Below are positions 7,758 to 12,189 of a stretch of DNA of 12,189 bases, in pieces. Under the pieces are notes generated by a model. It had not been told where the DNA came from and did no database searches. It saw nothing but the letters and a program-made list of their open reading frames with translations. This DNA comes from Neisseriaceae bacterium (GTDB taxonomy: Bacteria > Pseudomonadota > Gammaproteobacteria > Burkholderiales > Neisseriaceae), in assembly GCA_030146285.1 (NCBI GenBank), contig JASLBZ010000058.1:1-12189 (forward strand), written 5' to 3'. The position numbers and the translations under genes are program-made. The number at the start of each line of letters is the position of its first letter. The first letter of the stretch is position 1.

Positions 7758-8543
7758 TTAACCTTTATAAAAACGTTGTCGCATTTGCTCAAATAAGCAA
7801 ATTGTCGTGGCCATGGCCACATTAAGAGATTCTGTTTGCCCTTGCATGGGAATTTTAACGCAACTGTCAGCGGCCTGTTGCAAGTCAAAACTCACACCAG
7901 CACCTTCATTGCCTACAATCCAAGCGGTTGCCACATTCAATTGTGTTTGGTAAAGCTCAGTGGTTTTTTGTCCCAAACTAGTAGCCAATTTCTGACCTTG
8001 GTACTCTTGCAAAAATGCCTGCAAGTTCACATTGGTAAAAAGTGCCAATGAAAAATGAGCTCCCATTGCAGCTCGCAATACTTTGGGTGAAAACACATCT
8101 GCAGCTTCCGGGCTTAACAAGATGTTTTTCACACCACTTGCCAGTGCGCTTCTGAGAATCGTTCCCACGTTGCCCGGATCTTGTACGGCTTCTAAAAGCA
8201 CACAATCTTCATTCAAAGGCCACTTTGTACTTTCAGGCTGCTTAACCACCGTGATGATTTCTTCGGCATTGTCCAATGAACTGATTTTGTGCAAAAGACC
8301 ATCACTCACCAGATAAATCAAATGTGCATCAACTTGGCTTAACAGGGCTTGTACTTCGGGTTGATCGTGCTTGTGTTTGGGTACAAAAATAGCCTCTGGC
8401 ATTTGCTTGCTATCCAAAAAAGCACCTAACAAATGATTGCCTTCTAACACCATCACCGCATCTTTTTTACGGTATTTGCTGTGGCCTAGCCATTTATTCA
8501 GTTGTTTGATTTTAATATTGTGTGCTGATTCAATGATTTTCAT
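7758..8543 (-). CDS. SpoU-family (TrmH/RlmB-like) RNA 2'-O-ribose methyltransferase
   Basis: This SAM-dependent SPOUT-class enzyme is expected to methylate a ribose 2'-OH in rRNA or tRNA. At 261 residues it has an N-terminal substrate-binding region (about 1-105: VLEGNHLLGAFLDS is typical of the RlmB/YsgA branch) and then the trefoil-knot catalytic domain. Three motifs are visible: motif 1 DPGNVGTILRSA (N125, R131), motif 2 IVGNEGAGVS (E213), and motif 3 IPMQGQTESLNVAMA (S239, N241). The exact target nucleotide cannot be told from the sequence, so no symbol is given. Its ATG overlaps the dusC stop (ATGA, 4 nt), which implies translational coupling. The SEC-C gene follows after 4 nt. The codon stretch at 8232-8243 resembles a Kingella-type DNA uptake word on the minus strand. 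Confidence 0.92.
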   Translation of the reverse strand: MKIIESAHNIKIKQLNKWLGHSKYRKKDAVMVLEGNHLLGAFLDSKQMPEAIFVPKHKHDQPEVQALLSQVDAHLIYLVSDGLLHKISSLDNAEEIITVVKQPESTKWPLNEDCVLLEAVQDPGNVGTILRSALASGVKNILLSPEAADVFSPKVLRAAMGAHFSLALFTNVNLQAFLQEYQGQKLATSLGQKTTELYQTQLNVATAWIVGNEGAGVSFDLQQAADSCVKIPMQGQTESLNVAMATTICLFEQMRQRFYKG

Positions 8544-9502
8544 GCGTTTTTCTGCAATTCATCTTCCAAAACCACATAAATGTCTTGGATATCGGTTAAT
8601 CGTCGAATGCGCTCAAAAAAAACATGCGCTTCGGTATAGTTCAGTTTTAACATCCCTAGCCACTGCTTTAAACGCGCTACAGGGTATTTGCTATTGGCAT
8701 CCATTTCACAACACAAATCCACAAAGACTTTCAGCCATGGAAGCAATTGTGACCACGTCCAAGGAACGAGGGTTTCACCTTGTTCATGTGCTTTGATTTG
8801 TAACGCCAAATCTGGCTGCCTTACAGCACCGCGACCTAACATCACGCTGTCACAACCACTCACTGTTTTGATGTCAATATAATCTTGCAAGGTAAAAACA
8901 TCGCCATTCGCAGTCACGGGAATGCCTACTGATTCACGAATTTTTCGCACCCAAATCCAATGTGCCGGCGGCGTATAGCCTTCAACTTTGGTGCGCGCAT
9001 GAACAGTCAAATGACAAGCACCTGCGCTGGCAATGGCATCTGCACACTCTAGCGCCAAATCTTTATTTTCAAAACCCAAGCGCATTTTGGCTGTTAATGG
9101 AATATTATCTGGCAAATGATTAGAAATCGTTTTAACTATATGGTATATTTTATCTGGCGTTTGCAATAAGACAGCACCACCTTGATGCTTGTTCACTGTT
9201 GGCGCAGGACAACCAAAGTTGATGTCGATTTTCTGTGCTCCAAAACGAACCGCTTCTAAAGCGTTGAATGCCATATTGTCTGCATCGCTACCGAGCAACT
9301 GAACCACACATGGAACCCCTGCGCGTGTTAGTGTTTCGGTGGCCAATTCAGGCACATATTTAAGCCATGTTGATTTAGAATGAACCGTGTGGGTGATGCG
9401 CACAAATTCGCTAACACATTCATCAAATCCACCGATTTGAGTCAGCATATCGCGCATAACAGCATCTACAAGCCCCTGCATCGGTGCTAGAATTAACTGC
9501 AT
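8540..9502 (-). CDS. dusC: tRNA-dihydrouridine(16) synthase
   Basis: This FMN-dependent enzyme reduces uridine in the D-loop of tRNA, position 16 for the DusC class. With the ATG at 9502 it has 320 residues (E. coli DusC has 315). Visible features are the FMN-site start LILAPMQGLVD, VQLLGSDA, catalytic C98 in NFGCPAPTVNKHQGGA, K139 in LTAKMRLGF, H168 in LTVHARTKVEGY, and the phosphate-binding VTANGDV and MLGRGAVRQP. The EFVRIT segment near residue 32 and the HARTKVEGY wording resemble DusC rather than DusA or DusB. An upstream in-frame ATG at 9553 would add 17 residues with no Shine-Dalgarno site, whereas AAGG lies 5 nt before the 9502 ATG. It is the first gene of the minus-strand operon. Confidence 0.95.
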   Translation of the reverse strand: MQLILAPMQGLVDAVMRDMLTQIGGFDECVSEFVRITHTVHSKSTWLKYVPELATETLTRAGVPCVVQLLGSDADNMAFNALEAVRFGAQKIDINFGCPAPTVNKHQGGAVLLQTPDKIYHIVKTISNHLPDNIPLTAKMRLGFENKDLALECADAIASAGACHLTVHARTKVEGYTPPAHWIWVRKIRESVGIPVTANGDVFTLQDYIDIKTVSGCDSVMLGRGAVRQPDLALQIKAHEQGETLVPWTWSQLLPWLKVFVDLCCEMDANSKYPVARLKQWLGMLKLNYTEAHVFFERIRRLTDIQDIYVVLEDELQKNA

Positions 9503-9530
9503 AACAACCTTAATCAACAATAAAGCATCA

Positions 9531-9560
9531 ATTTTACCCTGTTTATAGACCATGACACAA
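9531..9560 (-). promoter_or_regulatory. Candidate promoter of the dusC operon
   Basis: On the minus strand TTGTGT (complement of 9555-9560) and TAAAAT (complement of 9531-9536, 5/6) are 18 nt apart, giving a start about 35 nt before dusC. It overlaps the start codon region of the divergent nucleoside hydrolase gene, so the two transcription starts would lie back to back. The -35 match is weak. Confidence 0.3.
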
Positions 9561-10505
9561 AAAATACCATTAATTATTGATACCGACCCAGGTCAAGATG
9601 ATGCCGCTGCCATTTTAATGGCATTTGGCTTACAGAACTTAGGGCTGATTGACTTGATTGCCATCACCACTGTCGCTGGCAATGTTCCATTAAACTACAC
9701 CACTGAAAATGCCCGCATGATTTGTGACTGGGCCAATGAAACTCGCACCCCTGTTTATGCTGGCATGGAAAAACCTTTGATTAAATCATTGGTCAGCGCA
9801 GAAGAAGTTCATGGTCAATACGGGCTAGATGGTATTTTGCGCCATGAACCCAATACACCATTGCAACGATTACATGCAGTGCCTTTTTTGGTCGAAACAT
9901 TGCTCAATGCACCAGAAAAAAGCATCACTATTTGTGCCATTGGTCCGTTAACCAATATCGCTCAAGCGCTTAGCTTAGCGCCCGAATGCAAACAAGGCAT
10001 TAAAGAGATTGTCATCATGGGTGGTTGTTATTTCGAAGCAGGCAACATCACCCCTGCTGCCGAATTTAACTTCTATGTTGACCCACATGCTGCCAAAATC
10101 GTTTTTGACAGCGGCATTCCAATAGTTGTTTTGCCTTTGGATGTCACCCACAAAGCACGAATAACACAAGATCGCATGCAAAAATTGCGTGAGCTTGATA
10201 ATCAAAATGGTGCACGCCTTGCGGACATATTGCAAAGCTATGAGCGTTACGACACCCAAAAATTTGGTTTGGATGGCGCACCACTTCATGACCCTTGTGC
10301 GGTGGCTTATATTGCTTACCCTGAGTTATTTCATTCGCGTATTTGCTTTGTGGACATTGAAACATCAGGGCGCATTACCGAAGGAGCCAGTGTTGTTGAC
10401 TGGTATGGTAAATTAGCACAAACAGAAAATGCCAAATGGGCAACTGCACTGGAAGAAGAGGCTTTTTTTGAAGCACTCACAGCAGCCATTGCCACCTTGC
10501 CCTAA
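9552..10505 (+). CDS. Inosine-uridine preferring nucleoside hydrolase family protein
   Basis: This enzyme hydrolyses the N-glycosidic bond of ribonucleosides to base plus ribose, for nucleoside salvage. The 317 residues are the family's normal length. The calcium-binding, catalytic signature IIDTDPGQDDA is at residues 9-18; by alignment with the Crithidia enzyme D16 is the general base, with D10, D12 and D17 beside it. H87 (VHGQYG), MGGCYFEAGN, the AEFNFYVDPHAA segment and H246-D247 (PLHDPCAVAY) complete the active site. Which base is preferred (RihA, RihB or RihC type) cannot be decided, so no symbol is given. The ATG is the only possible start because an in-frame TAG lies 3 nt upstream (9546-9548). 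No Shine-Dalgarno site is visible and just 49 bp separate it from divergent dusC. Confidence 0.93.
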   Translation: MTQKIPLIIDTDPGQDDAAAILMAFGLQNLGLIDLIAITTVAGNVPLNYTTENARMICDWANETRTPVYAGMEKPLIKSLVSAEEVHGQYGLDGILRHEPNTPLQRLHAVPFLVETLLNAPEKSITICAIGPLTNIAQALSLAPECKQGIKEIVIMGGCYFEAGNITPAAEFNFYVDPHAAKIVFDSGIPIVVLPLDVTHKARITQDRMQKLRELDNQNGARLADILQSYERYDTQKFGLDGAPLHDPCAVAYIAYPELFHSRICFVDIETSGRITEGASVVDWYGKLAQTENAKWATALEEEAFFEALTAAIATLP

Positions 10506-10513
10506 AACCTATT

Positions 10514-10552
10514 TTGATAAGGGCTTTTACTGTTAAAACAGCTCATTATCAA
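10514..10552. repeat. Inverted repeat downstream of the nucleoside hydrolase gene
   Basis: TTGATAA (10514-10520) and TTATCAA (10546-10552) are perfect 7-bp arms around a 25-nt interior, which itself contains a CTGT/ACAG mini-dyad (10530-10541). There is no T-run, so it is a poor terminator. Chance occurrence in AT-rich DNA is quite possible. Confidence 0.3.
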
Positions 10553-10557
10553 TACTT

Positions 10558-10591
10558 TGTCATTTTGTTAGTAAAATGAATAACAATGACA
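10558..10591. repeat. Bulged inverted repeat upstream of the msrA promoter
   Basis: TGTCATT (10558-10564) and GTTA (10567-10570) pair with TAAC (10581-10584) and AATGACA (10585-10591). This gives an 11-bp arm with one 2-nt bulge and a 10-nt centre. It ends 3 nt before the proposed -35 of msrA. Possible roles are a regulator binding site or the 3' hairpin of the upstream transcript; the absence of a T-run argues against simple termination. Confidence 0.4.
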
Positions 10592-10594
10592 TAC

Positions 10595-10623
10595 TTGCCA
10601 CCTGCCATGCTGATGCATATTAT
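10595..10623 (+). promoter_or_regulatory. Likely sigma-70 promoter of msrA
   Basis: TTGCCA (10595-10600, 5/6) and TATTAT (10618-10623, 5/6) are separated by exactly 17 nt. This places the transcription start near 10630, about 28 nt before msrA. It is the best promoter in the window. Confidence 0.6.
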
Positions 10624-10657
10624 AACAACAACGTTAACTTACTGATGGGAGCTTACA

Positions 10658-11179
10658 ATGGAACAAGCCGTATTTGCTGGTGGTTGTTTTTGGTGTACCG
10701 AAGCCCTTTTTTCTAACCTTAAAGGCGTAAAAAGCGTGACTTCCGGCTATACCGATGGCCACAAAGAAAATCCCAGTTATTCCGAAGTCTGTTCTGGCTC
10801 AACCGGGCACACCGAGGGTGTATTGATTGAGTTTGACCCCACTGTTATCTCATATGCTGATTTGTTATCATTTTTTTTACTGAGCCACGATCCAACCCAG
10901 CTAAATGGGCAAGGCAATGATATCGGTACGCAATACCGCTCGGGCATCTACTACCTTGATCATGCCCAACAACAAAGTGCATTAAAAGCAATTGAGTTAG
11001 CACAAGAGGAATACCGCTTGCCGATTGTGACTGAAGTCAAACCAGCCAGTATTTTCTATCCTGCCGAAGAAGAACATGACCAATACTTCATGCACAACAG
11101 CACCCAACCTTATTGCCAAGTGGTCATCAGTCCAAAACTAAAAAAAGCACGAGAAGCGTTTGCCCACTTATGGCGCTAA
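10658..11179 (+). CDS. msrA: Peptide-methionine (S)-S-oxide reductase
   Basis: MsrA reduces the S-epimer of methionine sulfoxide in proteins and free methionine, repairing oxidative damage in the cytoplasm with thioredoxin as donor. The 173 residues form a single domain with no signal peptide and no fused MsrB. The active site is complete: catalytic C10 in GGCFWCTE, Y41, E53 (TGHTEGV), D88 and Y93 (NDIGTQYRSG), at the same spacing as in the E. coli enzyme. The extra C13 and the C-terminal C153 (PYCQVVISPK) are candidates for the resolving cysteine. GGGAG (10647-10651) sits 6 nt before the ATG. It has its own promoter. A T8 run (10871-10878) lies inside the gene, with the frame intact. Confidence 0.97.
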   Translation: MEQAVFAGGCFWCTEALFSNLKGVKSVTSGYTDGHKENPSYSEVCSGSTGHTEGVLIEFDPTVISYADLLSFFLLSHDPTQLNGQGNDIGTQYRSGIYYLDHAQQQSALKAIELAQEEYRLPIVTEVKPASIFYPAEEEHDQYFMHNSTQPYCQVVISPKLKKAREAFAHLWR

Positions 11180-11188
11180 TGCTATATT
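11160..11188 (+). promoter_or_regulatory. Candidate extended -10 promoter for nadK inside the end of msrA
   Basis: TTGCCC (11160-11165, 4/6) and TATATT (11183-11188, 5/6) are 17 nt apart, and TGC directly before the -10 makes an extended -10. It straddles the msrA stop codon, and the start would be near 11195, about 38 nt before nadK. Confidence 0.45.
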
Positions 11189-11232
11189 CTCAGCTTGTAT
11201 TCACGTCAGTCACACAAAGGGTTAAGCATTAA

Positions 11233-12123
11233 ATGAACAGCCAATTTCAAAATATCGGGATTGTAATCCGTCCTAATACACCTGATATTCACGATACGGT
11301 CAATGCCTTAATTCAGTTTTTGCTTGATGAAAACCGCACAGTGGTATTGGACAAAGGCAGCCTGCATGATTTTGAACAAATGGCTTGCTTTTCACAATGT
11401 GAAGTGACTGAAAAAGAGCTCATTGGGAACCGCTGCCATGTTGTTTTGGTTTTGGGCGGTGATGGCACCTTTTTGTCGGTTGCTCGAGTGATTGCCCCAT
11501 ATCGAACCCCTTTAATTGGCATTAACTTAGGTAACTTGGGCTTTTTAACTCAAGTTCCACCCAATAATATCGTCAACGACATTAACAATATGTTGTCTGG
11601 AAAATACCTTCCAGAAGACAGAATTCTATTGGAAACCCGTCTGATTCGCGATGGGCAAACCATCGATTCACCTCACCTGGCATTGAATGATGTGGTCTTA
11701 AGCCGAGGTGGACTTGGCCAAATGATTGAATTCGAAGTCTTCATTAATCAAGAATTTGTTTACACACAGCGCTCTGATGGCTTGATTATTGCCACCCCAA
11801 CAGGTTCAACAGCCTATTCTTTGGCTGCAGGTGGCCCTATTTTGCAATCGACCTTACGCGCCATCACATTGGTGCCCATTTGCCCACAATCCATGACCAA
11901 CCGCCCCATTGCCATCAGTGATGCTTGCGAAGTCGAGATTCTCATCACCCGTGGCCACGATGCTCGCATGCATTTCGATGGCCAAAGTTATGTTGATCTG
12001 CAAACCATGGATCGCATCATTATCCACCGTTATCGCAATTCATTGCGCGTTCTACACCCAACAGATTATCAATACTATAAAACACTTAGAAACAAGCTCC
12101 ATTGGGGCGAACAACTGGTTTAG
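11233..12123 (+). CDS. nadK: NAD kinase (ATP- or polyphosphate-dependent)
   Basis: This enzyme phosphorylates the 2'-OH of the adenosine ribose of NAD to make NADP, the sole biosynthetic route to NADP in most bacteria. The 296 residues match the usual length (about 290-300). Motifs in order are the GGDGT motif at residues 75-79 with catalytic D77, IGINLGNLGFL, N152-D153 in ALNDVVLSR for NAD binding, and the glycine-rich TPTGSTAYSLAAGGP from T188. A Shine-Dalgarno AAGGG lies 11-12 nt before the ATG, slightly long, and there is no better start. It lies 53 nt after msrA and 8 nt before recN; nadK-recN adjacency is widespread in proteobacteria. Confidence 0.97.
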   Translation: MNSQFQNIGIVIRPNTPDIHDTVNALIQFLLDENRTVVLDKGSLHDFEQMACFSQCEVTEKELIGNRCHVVLVLGGDGTFLSVARVIAPYRTPLIGINLGNLGFLTQVPPNNIVNDINNMLSGKYLPEDRILLETRLIRDGQTIDSPHLALNDVVLSRGGLGQMIEFEVFINQEFVYTQRSDGLIIATPTGSTAYSLAAGGPILQSTLRAITLVPICPQSMTNRPIAISDACEVEILITRGHDARMHFDGQSYVDLQTMDRIIIHRYRNSLRVLHPTDYQYYKTLRNKLHWGEQLV

Positions 12124-12131
12124 GAATTCCC

Positions 12132-12189
12132 ATGCTACTGGCACTGTCTTTACGAAACTTCGTGATTGTTGATCGACTGAACTTGTCTT
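12132..12189 (+). CDS. recN: DNA repair protein RecN, first 19 codons only
   Basis: Only the N-terminus MLLALSLRNFVIVDRLNLS is visible, cut off by the right edge. It matches the start of RecN, an SMC-like ATPase that acts in double-strand break repair; the pattern L-L-x-L-x-x-x-N-F-V-I-V-D is typical and just precedes the Walker A region, which lies outside. AGGA (12122-12125), overlapping the nadK stop, serves as the ribosome-binding site, so the two genes are probably co-transcribed. The call rests on a short stretch plus synteny. Confidence 0.85.
   Translation, partial: MLLALSLRNFVIVDRLNLS

Noticed and set aside
7754..7888. 45-residue N-terminal extension of the SEC-C protein
   Set aside because: It would overlap the methyltransferase gene by 131 nt and has no match to the UPF0149 start, while the ATG at 7753 has a good AAAGG site.
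8437..8796. Plus-strand frame of 119 codons spanning the dusC/methyltransferase junction
   Set aside because: Antisense to two well-identified genes; no domain or ribosome-binding site.
9503..9553. 17-residue N-terminal extension of DusC
   Set aside because: The shorter start has AAGG at proper spacing and begins exactly where DusC orthologues begin (MQLILAPMQG).
10871..10878. T8 run in msrA as a possible phase-variable switch
   Set aside because: It encodes Phe-Phe-Leu within an intact frame, and 8-base A or T runs recur elsewhere here (an A8 run in mreB and the A-run beside the terminator), so it fits base composition.
1..12189. Search for CRISPR arrays, tRNA or rRNA genes, insertion sequences, toxin-antitoxin or defence genes, and riboswitches
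   Set aside because: No tandem spaced repeats, cloverleaf sequences, transposase motifs or known riboswitch cores are visible; nearly all of the DNA is taken up by conserved housekeeping genes.

Overview
This window looks like a housekeeping stretch of a rod-shaped, Gram-negative bacterium, most likely a betaproteobacterium with moderately AT-rich DNA. Three things point there. An intact mreB-mreC-mreD-mrdA-rodA elongasome cluster is transcribed divergently from gatC-gatA. The protein sequences resemble betaproteobacterial members (MreC with a short N-terminus and WYE-type periplasmic region, DusC rather than DusB). nadK is directly followed by recN. A rod-shaped member of the Neisseriales is possible, but the sequence alone does not prove it.

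Layout. Positions 1-1328 (minus strand) hold the 5' two thirds of gatA and all of gatC, subunits of the amidotransferase that makes Gln-tRNA(Gln) and/or Asn-tRNA(Asn). A 215-bp divergent promoter region follows. Positions 1544-7047 (plus strand) carry five tightly packed genes, probably one transcript, for lateral-wall growth: MreB filament, MreC and MreD membrane partners, PBP2 transpeptidase, and RodA SEDS glycosyltransferase. The run ends at a strong intrinsic terminator (7057-7087). It is shared with a convergent minus-strand operon (9502 to 7106) of dusC (tRNA U16 dihydrouridine synthase), a SpoU-family RNA 2'-O-methyltransferase, and a UPF0149/YecA-like protein with a C-terminal SEC-C zinc motif.

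From 9552 onward all genes are on the plus strand: a nucleoside hydrolase; a 152-bp intergenic region with inverted repeats and a good promoter; msrA (methionine sulfoxide reductase); nadK (NAD kinase), with its own likely promoter inside the end of msrA; and the first 19 codons of recN (DNA repair).

There is no stretch above 300 bases without a gene. I see no tRNA, rRNA, CRISPR array, insertion sequence, phage gene or defence system, and no frameshifted gene. The region is ordinary core genome. The observations below are modest: a translation-linked minus-strand operon with an uncharacterised SEC-C protein, dyad symmetries upstream of msrA, a G7 tract inside mrdA, and crowded divergent promoters. 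I found no convincing undescribed system.
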